In this document: piece by piece, positions 23,204 to 36,821 of the stretch
How positions within the stretch are numbered: the first letter of the stretch is position 1
How the letters are laid out: each line of letters starts with the position of its first letter
From: Nissolia schottii
Taxonomy: Eukaryota; Streptophyta; Magnoliopsida; Fabales; Fabaceae
NCBI GenBank assembly: GCA_003254905.1
Contig: QANU01075037.1
Coordinates: 236,342 to 300,341, forward strand
Length of the DNA: 64,000 nucleotides
Direction of reading: 5' to 3'
Program-made: the position numbers and the translations under genes
Notes under the pieces: model-generated
The model's input: only the letters and a program-made list of their open reading frames with translations
Databases searched by the model: none
Told to the model about the DNA's origin: nothing

Positions 23204-23240
23204 TGTGGGTGTGGGGGTTACACAATATACAAATGCAAGA
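23083..23240 (-). promoter_or_regulatory. WIP gene promoter and 5' UTR region
   Basis: On the minus strand a TATA-like GTATTTATATATTG lies at about 23150-23137, some 55-65 bases above the start codon, which would give a short leader of about 30 bases. A (GA)n run at 23171-23195 lies just upstream; GAGA tracts are common near plant developmental genes. No binding data can be inferred. Confidence 0.5.
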
Positions 23241-25600
23241 ATCAGTGAATATCAAGATATCACATGTATCAAAAATAAATAAATAAAAAAAAGTATTGTT
23301 GTGTGTGTTTATGTGAAACAGATGTTAAATTTGGTGTTAAAGTATTGCTGTACGCAATATCTTCTTGTTGTCAATGTTCTGATAATTAGTTATTCATTAC
23401 CTAGTGAAATGCTTTGAGAAGTTTGAAAATTTTCTCTAATGTAAAAAGATTTAAATATTTAATTTTAATGTATAAATAATAGGATAACTTACATTGAACT
23501 TCGATGAGATTCAATAAATTTATGTTGATACCCTCTATTTATCTAGGCAACACTCACCTCCTCTTATCAACATTAGTTTTCTAGAATAATAACATAATTA
23601 GACATTATTTGTTATTATGGTGTTTTACTCATTATGCCTCTCACACTTTTACGCTTAGCCAACTTGACAATCTCCTCTCAGGCCCTCTCTTGCGCAAAAG
23701 AGATCAAAAGATGGTTGTGTGAAGTTTGTTGAACATAAAAATGTGAGGGTGTATAATAAGCAAAACACTTCAATAATAAATGATTTCCAATTATAATTAT
23801 AATTAAAAAAAAATTAGTCTTCATCAGAAGAAGTAAATGTCACTTAAATAAATAAAGAGGGAGTTAATATAATTCAAGTAAACTTTAGAGAAGGGTCGAG
23901 TAATATATCTAAATAATATAATGGAATGGTAAGTTTTTAAGGTAAAAGAACAAAGCATAAGTGTATGATGGAAAGTACTCAAGAAATTACCCAAACCAAG
24001 AGTTGTAAAAGGGCAAAGGGAAAGCCGAAGTTAGAGTCATTGATTGGTTGTATTGCAGGTTGTCTCTCGCAGGTGATAGGGATGTTGCACCCCCACACAT
24101 ACACACATGTGCAAACGGGGGTGATAGAAGAGAGAGAACATTCTGTTATATTTTTTAACCTTTTGTTTTCCTTTTGTTTTTCCTCATGCTTCAATCAACG
24201 AGTACACCCTTTTATACCTTCATATCCAGCATTTGCTTGGGTTGGCGTGTTTAGTGTTTCTTAGATTTGCACACATACAGATGCTGTTAATTCTTACTGC
24301 CATTCTTTCTTTGTGGCTTTTTGTTCAATTAGTCAACAAAATATCAAATGCACCATTGGTTTTGGTGTCACGGTTAGTTTTATATAGGGTTACTTTCTAA
24401 GTCACTTATTTATTTACTTACTAATCTTACCGTGGATCGCTTTCAACTACTCATCCTGGCCTGGGTACTCTTTCCCATGAACGTAATGTAGTTTGAAATA
24501 TTATTATATTTTTTTTATGGGTTTCGCTAAAAACTCTTGTACCATTACAAGTGAAATATTTTGTGAATATTAATACCTTTTATTGAATTTAAAATTTGTT
24601 AATTTTATTTTTTTTCAATGAAATCATACCACTTTAATTTTCTTAACAAGAATACTTGTTAACTAAACATTTCTTTTTATAGGCATAACTTTACCGTATC
24701 AAATTTAGGCACAATCATATAAAGATTAATAGGGCAGATATGAACATGAATGAATAGATATATCTTATTTAAAACTAGTGCAATAGCTCGTGTTGTGTAT
24801 AAGACTTACTTTACATGAAAATAATAAAATAACAAGATAGAATATTTTATTTGATCACTCACCATTTTTGTAGGTGATAAAATCTTTCACCATTCACAGA
24901 AAGAGACACGTTAGCCTCTCAATTACTTGGTTGTGTCCCAAACCTAACGGAACTGCACACGTGGACTGTTAACTCCCTGAGATGATCCCTTAACTCCACC
25001 ATGACACTGAAATGACGTCAATCAATTGGTTGCAGTCCTGGTCCAATATCACCCCACCATAGAGTGATGTTGCTTTCAAGGTAAGTGTGAAATGCCCAAA
25101 ACGAAGTAGTTTTGTGTCACAATAGTGTTAACAGGTCATTTCAAAGGGATTATGTGCATGACTTCATTAAATTTGGAAACGACCAAGGTAACAGAGGGAC
25201 TAACATGTATTATAATATAAGTAAATTAATAATTGTGTATTGTACTTTTTGGCATCTACTGGATAAAAATGGTGCCATTCCCTTATATTATTAAGAAAAT
25301 TATTCTATGACTAATTAATTTTGTCACATGAAAACCATTATCTTAACTAATTTTTTAATATAAATAAATTTGTAGCATAATTTATGAAAACTTTATAAAA
25401 TTATTCATCCCCTAATTTTTTTTTCAAATAATTAAATACAAGATATGTAATATTTCTCATCCCCTATTGTGAAAACTTTATAAAAAATTATATAACATTG
25501 CTTATAAAATCTTAAACAATCTTAGCTAACAAAGTTGAAATCTTGTAAATTTTCCCTTTCTTTTTGATGTGAACTTTGTAAATTTTCTTATTAGGATCAA
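23241..25600. other. intergenic, no gene seen
   Basis: AT-rich DNA with scattered short frames but no domain, splice structure or recognisable repeat family. Confidence 0.4.
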
Positions 25601-25603
25601 ATC

Positions 25604-25960
25604 TGTTACGGATTGGGCCTTGAAGGCCTATTCCTCGGGTCCGCCACCCGCTGCAACACTACTCTCCACGGATCTATCCGACCTGCTTACAGCGACCCGA
25701 CGCCCGATACACAGCAAGAATCACTCAGCACGATCACCGCCTGGCATCACGCCCGAGGTGGCTCCTCCCAGCGGAAATCACGCTGTGACCACCGACCACC
25801 CATGTATTTAACTCGGGTCAGCTCACCAAGTATGCTCAAGACTCAACACCCACACTTTACCCAAACGTCTCGAACCTTTACTGACTTACAAACTCTCGAG
25901 TATATGGATCTTCTGCAAATATATACTTTTGAGGAGATTTCTCACGTACCCTCCAGAGTA
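25604..25960 (+). mobile_element. GC-rich LTR-like fragment
   Basis: An island of high GC starts with TGTTACGGATTGGGCC and includes a TATA-like GTATTTAA (about 25804) followed by 'CCCACACTTTACCCAAACG', 'ACTGACTT' and 'CTTCTGCA', resembling the R/U5 part of plant gypsy LTRs. No partner LTR, target duplication or definite 3' end was found. Confidence 0.4.
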
Positions 25961-26110
25961 TTTACTCTCTCTCACACTAATTTTAATTTATTTTTCATAA
26001 TTTTTAAAACTAAATTCATCAAGTTTTGTCATCATTTCATGATCTAATATACTATATCAATGTGTCATGTGATTTAATGCGATATATTAACTATTTTTTA
26101 ATACAATATT
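25961..26110. mobile_element. MITE fragment (TACTCTCT...CTAAATT family), left end
   Basis: 'TATTTACTCTCTCTCACACT' then 'TTTTAAAACTAAATTCATC' and 'TTTTGTCATCATTTCATG' match the left end of the MITEs at 41770-42102 and 48214-49000. The right end is missing. Confidence 0.55.
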
Positions 26111-27020
26111 AGCGAAGCCATTTATCTTAAGTTAATTGATCTTCAAATAGATAAACATGTATAAATTGGCTTTAGTCAATCATCTAATGATTGGAAAGAT
26201 TGTCAATATCATAAGAAATATGAAATAATAACAAAGTTCGGTAAACTTAATTTTAAAAATCGTCAAGAATTAAAAAAATAAATTGTGAAAGAGGATAAAT
26301 AGCACGAAATGAAACCAGAAAACCTTCTACTCTTGATTGTGAGGGCAGTAGAATCTCCCTACAAGAGTGTACAAAACGCACAACCTGTAGAAAATGACAC
26401 TTACAATTGTCGTTTCGCTCTCATTATTCAACTTTGCACGTATTCGTGAAAGCACTTCTTGTGAGTTCTATTCCTTTTTACAAAAAAGCCCCTGAGAGAA
26501 GTTTCTGGCAGTAACAGGATCTTGACACGTGGAGCACATATGAAGCACAATATTTTGGAGATAGATAGTGTTAGCTAGCATGGACACTGTTTGACGCGGG
26601 GAGGACAAAAATATGAGCATGAAAATGAAATGCAAGGCGTGAGAATAGTGGCTGAGAGAAATTTGTGACAAGATGCCGGCAGAAGATAGTGATGGACTAA
26701 CAGAGACTATATATGATCTGGTCAATTAATAACTATTACTAATAAGCGACTTGAATTAATGAATTGATGAAAGATTTTAAGGGCAATTAATTAACCTTTC
26801 CTTGATTGGGCTAATTAACCGTAATCTGGCTTTGCTCATAAAAAGTGTGAGAGCGTAGGGAAGTTTTTTACCCTTTGTCTTGAGTTTAACTGAACTCTAA
26901 AAGCTAGCTCATAGATAGACAAATTAAATATTCAACTTTAGTCCTTATCTCCAATAAAAGAATTACTATAAAAATTTGTCCCAAGATAGTGACAATTTTT
27001 TAAATTGTTTGTCTTTGCTT
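26111..27020. other. intergenic, no gene seen
   Basis: No supported reading frame or named repeat. Confidence 0.4.
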
Positions 27021-27029
27021 ATTTTGTCT

Positions 27030-27577
27030 AGGCTTAAATATGTTTTAGATCCCTGACAAATTTCTGAAATTTGGTTTAGGTCCCTAAAAAATTATGTTTT
27101 TGGTTTTAGTTTAAACATATCATAGATTACACGGTTTTAATCTATTGTTAATAAAACTATGTTAATTGCTGATATGGTTAATAGAATGTCAGGCCAGCTA
27201 TATCATGTCAGTAAAATAAACTCACTCGACTCATAACCTGACCCGTAACCTATTATTTGACCCAAATTTACCCCTATATCATGACCCACCTACCATCCAA
27301 AATCAGATCAAATAGCGGGTTATGGGTTGGGTTTGCGCTGAATTATGAGTTGGGTGGATTTATTTTGTTCACATGTACATTGTTAATATGACACTTTAGA
27401 TGTTAGCATTTAAAAGAGTTTTAGTAATGATAAGGACTAAAATCATAGAGTTCGATTAACGTCAAAAACTAAAACCTTTTAATTTATGATATGTTTAGAC
27501 CAAAACTAAAAAAACAAAAATATTTAGGAACCTAATTTTAATCTCAACTTTGTTAAGGACCCGAAACATATTTAAAC
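27030..27577. mobile_element. Mutator-type MITE, 548 bp, with 9-bp TSD
   Basis: The ends are inverted copies: 'GGCTTAAATATGTTTTAGATC' on the left, and on the right a complement reading 'GTTTAAATATGTTTCGGGTCC'. Homology extends inward for over 100 bp ('AGGTCCCTAAA', 'TTTTGGTTTTAG', 'AAACATATCATA'). The 9-mer ATTTTGTCT lies at 27021-27029 and again at 27578-27586; 9-bp duplications and long TIRs point to the Mutator superfamily. The interior is itself a foldback rich in 'GACCC' and 'GGGTT' words and has no transposase. Confidence 0.88.
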
Positions 27578-27586
27578 ATTTTGTCT

Positions 27587-29040
27587 ATTTACATTCTCTA
27601 CTACTCATTTACAACTATAATTTCTTCAATTGTCAATCTTTCTACCAATTTCATTCAAATGCTTTCTTTTTTAGGCCCTGAGATTGAACTACTGATATCT
27701 AGGTTCTATCAAAAATATAACTAATTCAACTCAACTAACTAGACTGAAGCTTGAAGGGGGAAGAAATCTCTTGGCAAGAGTTTGTTTCTATTCACATACT
27801 TCAAATTTGAAACCATTGGTTAAGAGACTAAAACTTACGGATCATCCCATTGATTTTCTCCATTCATATCAAATGTTTTAATTTTACTAATGTAATAACT
27901 TCATAAATTGATTATTAAGACTACAAAGTTTCAAAAAAAAATTTCAAGCTAGCATTAAAAAAAAATGTTTTTTAAGCTTGTGTGTTGCACAGGTTCAAAT
28001 CGCTTTATAATGATGGTTAGATAAAATGAGGTAGCATGACCTGTTTGTTTATCAAAACTTAATAAGCATGCCACATGATATACATATATAGAGCGTTAAT
28101 GTTTAAGTTGGTCTTTGAAAAATGTTTTGGTGTCTAACTTAATCTCTAAAAAAATAAAAATGTTATCTTTGTCTTTGAAATGTTTTTTTTTTTTCAATTT
28201 CTGATGGGAAAAACAAAGGAGCTACATGGACAAAAAAAAATTGAANAGAATAAAATGAGGCAGTATAACCTACTGCCTATTTATCTAAGAATTAATATGC
28301 ATTGCGTAATTTTGATAACTGTTTTTTATTACAAACTTTGTAGTTCTCTAACATTTTCGATTTGAAAAAAAAGTATGTAGGTAAGTCTCATTAAAGCATG
28401 TTCATTCCATTACCGAAAAAAAGAAAAGCATGTTCATTCTTGAAATTATTTCTTTCGAAGGTTCAATAGTTTTTGTTTTTAAATTTAAAAGGACAAAATT
28501 TAAAGCACAAAATTCGGCAGCTCTATATATTGTGTCATTGCTTTCAATTAGAGCAAAGATGGTTTGGCGAAATGAATGGGACAAATTAAGCAAAGGACAT
28601 TTGGAGTAGTAGTTATTATACATCCAGTTTGTATATTATTCACCAAATTGAAGAAGGGAAATATATAGTTGTCAGGAAACATGTTAAGTCCTTTTCATAT
28701 AGTACTGAGTTAAAAAGCTAATACAAGATATGTAAGAATTAGGTATGAACTATAAGAAAATTTGGCGAATAATACTTAGACAATCAAATCACGTGTAGTC
28801 GCTTAAAAATAGGTGCTTGATAGTAAAAAAAAATCCAGAATTTATTTACTAGAATGATAATATCACATGTTTGATTTTCTTTAGTAACCATAAAAATTTA
28901 TGTAAAAAATATTGACAATATAATTTTACAAGAAATTTGATTTAAGAGTATTTTTATTAAAAAAAATTAATTTAAGGCTACACTTTTTTACTAATTACAC
29001 TTAAAAAATGTATAAAAAAGTGTGTCTTTATGTATAAATT
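27587..29040. other. intergenic, no gene seen
   Basis: AT-rich with one ambiguous base at 28246. No supported gene. Confidence 0.4.
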
Positions 29041-29548
29041 AAGGGGGCTTTTAGTACATTGTCTCTAAGATTACTAAGTAACCTGGATTACCTTTTAGAA
29101 AGATTACCACTTGTTAACTTACTGGTAATGTTGCATTGTTATGTTTGGTATACACATGTCATGTAATTAGGAATTTATATTACCTTATTTGGTATATAAA
29201 AAAGATTACGAAGCAATATATATTACATATTATTATTATTGTTGTTACTTTTATTATTATTATTATTATTTCTATTATTATTATTATTACTATTTTTGTT
29301 TTTATTTTTTTATAATAATAATAATTATTAATTTTATAGTAATAATCATAATAATAATAATTATTATTATTATTAGACACCGTCCATGGAGATAATCCAC
29401 ATTACCACTTTAAAGGCAATGTGGATTACCTGAGTAATCTAGATTACTGGCAATCATGTCGTATCAAACAAATCAATGCGGATTACTAGGTAATTTAAAA
29501 GTTAGATTATCGGTAATCTAGATATATTACCTCATACCAAACGCCTTA
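29041..29548. mobile_element. hAT-like MITE rich in GGTAATC words, with (TAA)n core
   Basis: The right end, read inward, is 'AAGGCGTTTGGTATGAGGTAAT', nearly the same as the left end of the hAT element at 38957. Subterminal 'GGATTACC', 'GGTAATC' and 'AGATTACC' words repeat on both sides. The centre is an (ATT)n/(TAA)n tract (29228-29375) that is self-complementary and probably explains the apparent Ile/Tyr-rich frames. The left end is less clear. Confidence 0.6.
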
Positions 29549-32470
29549 AAGACTACATTTTTATTGATCAAAGGCTACATTTTATAGTACCTAAGGCTAC
29601 ACTCAATTAGGTCACCTCATAAAAGTGATGCAAAACCCTTAAAGTTATAGTATTTGTTAAGAATCAACACTTTGTTAAAAGTTTAGCTTTTTTTTTTCTG
29701 TAATGTATTATAATGTCAAGGCTACACCTTTTTAGGAGGTGTAAGTAGACATTCGATTCAGTTCTTGAGCTCTCCATCAAAGTTGTATATATTTATTTTA
29801 TATTTGCAACCATACAGGATGTGTAAGATTTTGAAATCTATAACTCGTTTTATGCTTGAAGTACTGAAACAACGTAACAGTTGTAAATCACGCAGGAAAA
29901 GCTCAACTTGATGCCCAAACTTTATTATGTTGTAATTGCGAGCTACGGAGCTTGAAATAGAGTTTGGGGGCAATCATCATTTGTTCTTCCTTGAATTCTT
30001 GTTCAATCTCTAGTGTTGAAGTGTGTTCTTATGCAAAACAACACTCAAAGAATGAGCAGTTAAACGCATAGGATCCTTAAGTAATTATTTTCCATAAAAT
30101 GACACAATTTATTCACAATTCACAAAACTAAATTCTAAGAGGACATAACACACGTTCTTGTTAATTCCTTATTCTTATATACAGTTTGACACTAAAACAT
30201 GGAATTAAAGTGAGGAAAACAACCGAATATATACACTTTGTCATTGATCAAAGAATAGAAACCTAGAGAGTCCATATGGTCTGAGCTATAGGGTTTGACA
30301 TTATCCATGACGCTGGCTAGATCGGAATATTGTAATAAAAGGATTCAAGTGCGTGGCCAATATGCTCAGTGGTTCATTAGAATGTTAATTGATACATTCT
30401 GCACTACTTGGTTAGTCATGACATGTTGTGTTACCTGTGACTTGTGAGAGCCAAGGGTACTTTGGAAATTTTACTTTAGGTTTAGAAATGATTTCTAGTA
30501 ATATCACAAGGTTGATATTATTTCTCATTGTCAATTAGTGATGAATCTAGTTAGTCATACACAATAAAAAATGTACTAGTCAAAAATGAATTAATTATAA
30601 TCAAGCCTGTTAATTATACATTAATTATCAGACTGAACTTGTAATTTGATTGCAGGGTTGCTAGCACATTCCGCAGTCAAATCTATGGTGGGAGTCTTTT
30701 TTAATATATGGAAAGTCCATATTTTAAAAACTTGTGTCAATGACATTTTGTTTTTTTTTTAATACTATGTTAATGTAAGACATGAGATGACTTATATTTA
30801 TATGTCAATTTTGTACCACACAAAATTTACATATTCACATTTAAAATAAGAATTTTTTTTTTTGAATTAATTAAAATTTACGTGAAATTTATTTATTAGA
30901 TGAGTATCTATCAATTAATATATGTTATTACAAAAATAAAAGTTATAACCTATTTATTTTATATAAATAGAGAGGAACTTACGGTAAAAATACAGAAAAA
31001 CAATTTGAGCTTATGATTCTCTTTCACCAAAAGTCAATGACACTATCATCCACTCTCATACACATATAAGGTGCCCGTTCATTGCAGGGCAATGAAGAAC
31101 GAGACTAGGATTGGAAAATGGGTTCTTTGTGCGGCTTTTGTTTGTGAGACAATCATTAAGTTCTATGGATATCACTCCAAGAGGTATATGTCTTCTGCCC
31201 CTTTGATTAGATTGATAGGTGTTTATGTTATTTAAACAATATAAGGTGATATCATGAAATGTGATTTCATGAGTTTTTGATCTTATTATAAACGTGTTCA
31301 TACAATGAAATTTTGTTTATTGTGCGTATCGATAATTTTTCATCATTTTATGCTTCGTTTACATATACATTTGTGTGTAGCACTGTAGGACACAACTCTA
31401 TGGGTTAATTAGTCGTTTTACGAAATGAATTCAATTAATTTACGAGGAAGCAGAAATGAATTAATTAATTTACCAACCCGTTAAGCAGTTATACGCTAAA
31501 AATAGAGATTCAATGTAATTTTTCCCCTTGTTTTCATTATAGTAGATGCTAGACAGTTGATTATCCTGTGAAAATGGCACCTTTAATTGACATAATAACT
31601 TGATATAGGGAAAAGTTAATGAGTTTAAGGGTTAGTCCGTCTGATCCATTTTAATTATTATTTTGACTTTTTTTTCCTCTAAATTTCTGTTCATTATCAT
31701 TTTCAAGTTAAAATTTATTATTGTGTTTATAATTGTACCATAATTTATTAATTTTAAAAGTAATAACTTTTTAATATTATCTATTTCTCTTTTTATTAGG
31801 AAATATTTTAACTAAATTAAATATGAGTATCATAGTAAATTTATTCTTTAAATTATTATTAATTTTAAATTTTTAATACTCATATATTTGATCAAAGAGA
31901 CACTTAAAATGAACTTATGTGAGTATTTATTGATAATATAAAAAAAATTATATTATCATTTAATCAAATCTTAATATATAAATAAAAATAATTAACTTTC
32001 TCATTTATTATTTAAAAAATTCAACATATAAAATGATTAGATTTCACAATAGTATAAAGAATTTTAAGTAGTCTATTTATGAATGACAATTAAACTCAAT
32101 AGTTAATTTGGGCGATGCATGTTTGAAAAGAAAAAGTTATTACTGCGACAAAGTTGTATGAAAAGTGACATGTTAATTAATGCCTCTAAAATAGTTGCAC
32201 GCATTTAATTGCAGTAAGCCCGTGTTTTCAGGAAAGTCGCAGAAACACATGGCTGTACAGGTCAAATTCAATAACCCCTTAATTACTTTCTTCGAACGAA
32301 AAAGTTAAAAATGGTTCTGAGGTCTGATATCATGCTCCACAAATCTTCACCTACTAGTATTTTTTTTTTCTGAAATTTTTTTTATATTTAAAATTTACAT
32401 ATCTCCTTTTTATGTCTAATATTATATGTCATTTTTGTCAAATACACATAGATTAAAAAATCAATTAATT
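29549..32470. other. intergenic, no gene seen
   Basis: AT-rich non-coding DNA. I saw no domain, RNA gene or clear element. Confidence 0.4.
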
Positions 32471-32477
32471 TGCACTT

Positions 32478-32744
32478 TGTTAAAATTTATTAAGATATTA
32501 TAATATCATGACATATTGTAAATTATATTCTAAATTGATTTAGATTGATTCAATTTGTTATTAAGTTTATTTTGTTAGTATTGTCTTGATTCTCTGTCAA
32601 GCGTATGAATAGACGTTGACTCATTTATATTCAAAACACAAGATTAACAAACAAAAACAACTTTCCTCCAATATTTGCTTTGTTTTTTTTCTCTTGTTTT
32701 CCTCCAGTGTCTATTATTTTTTTGATTCAAGATGAAACTTAACA
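32478..32744 (+). repeat. 5' LTR of the non-autonomous element
   Basis: A 267-bp repeat ending just before the primer site. The position of the TATA box in the partner LTR reads TATGAATA here (32604-32611), so this promoter copy is probably dead. Confidence 0.85.
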
Positions 32745-35278
32745 TGGTATCAGTCATGATACCCACCCTAACAACCTAATATGCTTCCGCTATCATGAGT
32801 TTCATTTGAACTCATACATGCAATCCCTATATTTCCATACAACAACCAAAATTCTTGAAATCCCCTAATTTCACTCACAAATTTCTCTCCATTCAAATCA
32901 AATCCCCATGGCCAAAGAGCTCAAGGTTCCGTTGATGGTTTTTTCTGCAACAAACCTCGCCCCGATGACCCAAACCTCCAGTGGTGGTGCATGCACATGC
33001 TAACATCATCATTCCAGTCGAATTCTTGCATCTCCGTCATGTGTCCTTCGTCCACCATCGCGAGGTCATGATACTTCAAAAGATATAAGAGTAGAGAGTG
33101 AAACGACCCCTAACACGAGCTATGCCTCAAGTTCAACAAGTGACATGACTCAAGATGCAAGTCCAGAGAATGCCACGACCCATGACACGAGACATGATGC
33201 AAGTTTGGTAAGTAATGTAGCCCGAAATGACTCCACTACAACTTCACCCATTGTTGTCTCTAGGGTGTTGTTGTGATTTAGAATTTGATTAAGCCATTGT
33301 GAGACTTTGATTCTTTCTTTTGGTGGTTAAATCTCAGATTTAGCTTATGTCTGGTTAAGCGTTTGCCTTGATTTTCCATTGATTATTGACGTTCCCCAAA
33401 TTGGGTTTCTTGACATTGCCTTGTGGCAGGCTTTAGCTTCTACCTTAGAGCTTAAGGTGGTTAAGCAATGATTAAACTGTAATTGAGTTTGCTGGTGTAG
33501 CCTTATGGCTTTGATTTGCAGCATGTTATTATGACGTTGAAGGAAGATTGGAGATGCTCGAACGATGGTTGAAGACTTATGGGAACTAGGAACTTCGGTG
33601 ATTGCTTCTAGGAATTGCTTATGCCAAGTGGTGATTAAGCGTTTGATATTGTTCATGTGTTGGGACTTGATTTGTAACTAGCCGTTGTGACATTGAAGGA
33701 AGATCTATGGTGACCCATACTCTGGATGGCGCTGCAAAATTGGGGACACGTTACAGCGGTTCAGTGATTCAAGGACACTGCAGCATTGGGGCACATTGTA
33801 GCAATTCAGTGCTTTAGGGACATTTCATCGTTGGGAGGATAGTGCAGCAGTTCGGCAAATTTGTCCCAAATTGTGTGGGTTGACTTGAGGAGGGGGATTT
33901 GCGCCTTTTAAATAGAGACCCTTAGTAGAGTTCCAGTTGCTAATTTCCTTCAGAGCTCATGAGGTTCCACCCAGTGTTGGGACTTCTTGCTCAAGTATTC
34001 TTTTGCGGAGAAACAATGCCTCCACCTAGGATGCTAATGCTATGCCGCTCAGAGCTTCCACTATAGTGCTCCTCAATCTTCATCCTTTCCACGTAGGTGG
34101 AAGTCCCGGTGCATCGAACAGTTTACGCCATGCAATATTGTTCAATAGAGTTAGTTGTGTTTTATTTATTTATTTATTTAGTTTAGTTTAGTTTAGTTTA
34201 GTTATGTATTTAATAATTTATATATTTATTTATATGCTTAGTATTGCTTAGTTATTGTATGCGTAGGCTTAGGTAGAGACTTATATACTAAGGTAGGATA
34301 TGTTAGGATTATACTAAGACCTCCATAATTGGTAGTAACATAGGTTATACAAATATAACTAGTAATTCAATATGTAACTCCTATAGTTAGATCATTAAGA
34401 TAATTAAACATCATAACTAATTGATGTACCAGATGAATCCTAGGATAGTAGACTTAGGGTTCTATAATAGTTAGATCAATAGTATAGTATCAATACTCCG
34501 GCACGAGTTTAGCATACTCGGTAAATCTTATCCTCAGATTTACGGTATCCACATAGTCATCCAGCACAGTTCCTACAATTTCAAGATAGTCCAGAAACAG
34601 TAACAAACATAGATACACCAATCTAGTTTATAGTTCCAAGATAGTTAGTTGGCTTAGTAGTAACCATTAACAAACCCCAATAGTTAGCCTTTATAAGTTA
34701 GCTTAGCATATACATAGTAGGCCATTAATGATTATCCAATAGATCGTTAGTAGTTAGTAGTCAATTGTAAGGGCCGTGGTTGATCCTTTGGTGTGGTAGT
34801 AGTTCTAGTCTCCGAGTCAGTGGTGAGCTTTGTTTTGTAGTGGAGTAGTCAAAGTCTTTAGTTTACGTAATTAATTAGTAATTGCTCTTGTGGGTCACAA
34901 GCAAGGTCTTTGGACACTATGCTTAGATAGGCTTAACAATTTAACACCATTTCTGTTATGCATTTTAGTTGAACAATTATTTCAGCTGAATAATTTAACA
35001 CCGTTTCAGTTATGCAATTTAATTAGTTAGTAATTGTTCCTGTGGGTCACACGCAAGGTCTTCAAAAGTTGGGTCGTGAGAAGATTAAAGGGGCTTGAAC
35101 AAAGGTCGAAGACCAGGAACTAGGAATTTTGGTGGTTCCTTCTACGAACATGTCTGCCTTAGTGTAGACACAAACTTTTCCGTCTCCGTGCAGACACAAA
35201 CTCGGTCACCTCCGTCCAGACACTATAGCCATTTAATTGTGACGAGCTTAAAGATAGATGAGCTTTAACTTGAGGAGG

Positions 35279-35541
35279 TGTTAGAATATATTAAGATATT
35301 ACAATATTTTGGCATATCGTAGATTATATTCTAGATTAATTTAGATTCATTTAGTTTGTGATTAGGTTTATTTTGCCATTATTGTCCTGATTATTTTTCT
35401 AACCTATAAATAGATGTTGACTTATTTGTATTCAAAACACAAGATTAACAAACAAAAACAACTCTCCTCCAATATTTGCTTTGTCCTTTTCTCTTGTTTT
35501 CTTGTGTCTATTATTTTTCTGATTCAAGATGAAACTTAATA
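35279..35541 (+). repeat. 3' LTR of the non-autonomous element
   Basis: A 263-bp repeat following the purine tract. It keeps a TATAAATA box at 35405-35412. The last base pair reads TA rather than CA. Confidence 0.85.
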
Positions 35542-36205
35542 CACATACTTAGAGAAAATATCATGTGGTTACTCTTAAATATTTTTGTTTCTCTCACCAT
35601 TATCTTTCTTCAATTAAAGCACATAGTGAGTTATTGTAAGTGTAAAATTAGAAAAACAATAATTAATATTTTCTTAATAATCAAGTGAAAGCTAATTTTG
35701 AACAAAGTGTTAGATGAAAAGTGTCATATAATATTGAACGAAAGAAGTACTATACACGTATTATATACTTTTGATTTATATTATTCCCACTACCATTCTC
35801 AAATAATTATTAACTTTTCATTTTGCATGGATATTAAAAAAAATGATTGAATAGTTTTAAAGTTAAAAATAGTTAATAATACTTCACAAAATTACTCATT
35901 AATTTTTTTATATATTATTTTATCTCTCTTCCACTATTTTTATATAACTAGATTTAAAAAGTGAATTATTCTTAAGAACTGAGAGAGCATTATATTAAGA
36001 AAACAACTAACCTCTACAATCTAGAGGCAACACTTGAATTGTTTTGTCAATGTTTTCAACATTCAATAACTCAGCGAAGAAGCCGATGCCAAATGAATCT
36101 TACTGCATCTTATTTTGTTGTCAATGAATAAATCTTTGGGGATTCAAACAGTGTAAATCTCTAGACTTCTAAATTTAAAATTTTATAGTAAGGGTTTTGC
36201 TTACT
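35542..36205. other. intergenic, no gene seen
   Basis: AT-rich non-coding DNA. Confidence 0.4.
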
Positions 36206-36206
36206 T

Positions 36207-36821
36207 ATAAGAGCATCTTCCATCTTTTTATCGGTAAGAAACTCTATTTTAACTTTTCATTGCTATATTAAGGTCATATCATCGATACATTATAAAAGGT
36301 AAAAAATATTTTTAAAGTGTCACTCTTCTTTTTAATGGAATGAATCAATTTTGGTCTCAATTATGACCCCACAACTTAGTTTCCAATGGATTTCTCTCTT
36401 TCCTTATATTAATTGTGTTATTTTATTATGTGTTAAGCTAACAAGTGCTGTTAAGACACTGGTTAAAAGACCTAATATTTTAATGATTTCATTGTTTTCA
36501 ATACGTTGAATACTCCATAATTTTGTTTTTTCAATACATATTCACCTTTTATGAGTTCTTTAACAAGTGCCTAAAGGATATTTGTTAGCAAAATTCTTTT
36601 ATTATAAAATTAAAAACACAAAAGACACATGTTATATACTCATTGGTTCAAAACAAGATGAGATGAGTCCCTACTACAGAGAGACCAAGACTACTATTTT
36701 TTGTGACCTCATCAAAATGGGACTCTCTCAATCCCAACTCCAATAATGTAAAAAAAGTAGATATATATACAATTAGTGAGATTAGGAATTCTTTAAAACA
36801 AGCCATTAGAGATGCTCTTAG
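36207..36821. mobile_element. Possible MITE with TAAGAGCATCT ends
   Basis: 'TAAGAGCATCTTCCAT' on the left and the complement of the right end, 'TAAGAGCATCTCTAAT', are inverted. Such 'GAGCATCTCCAATGG'-type ends are common in plant MITEs. The arms are short and no TSD is clear. Confidence 0.4.

Larger units (their letters stand above)
32478..35541 (+). mobile_element. Non-autonomous LTR retrotransposon (LARD/TRIM-like), 3064 bp
   Basis: Two direct LTRs (32478-32744 and 35279-35541), roughly 85% alike by eye, start TGTTA and end ACTTAACA or ACTTAATA. Immediately inside the 5' LTR, TGGTATCAG (32745-32753) matches the initiator-Met tRNA primer site usual for copia elements. Inside the 3' LTR the purine tract 'TTGAGGAGG' (35270-35278) serves as PPT. 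Flanking pentamers CACTT (32473-32477) and CACAT (35542-35546) are probably a TSD with one change. The interior has no gag or pol motif and contains internally repeated words ('GTTAAGCGTTTG' and 'GATTAAGCGTTTG'; 'TTGAAGGAAGAT' twice), so it depended on other elements for movement. Confidence 0.88.

Noticed and set aside
23965..24264. Plus-strand frame of 99 residues
   Set aside because: No domain, an equally long frame on the other strand, no splice or promoter support.
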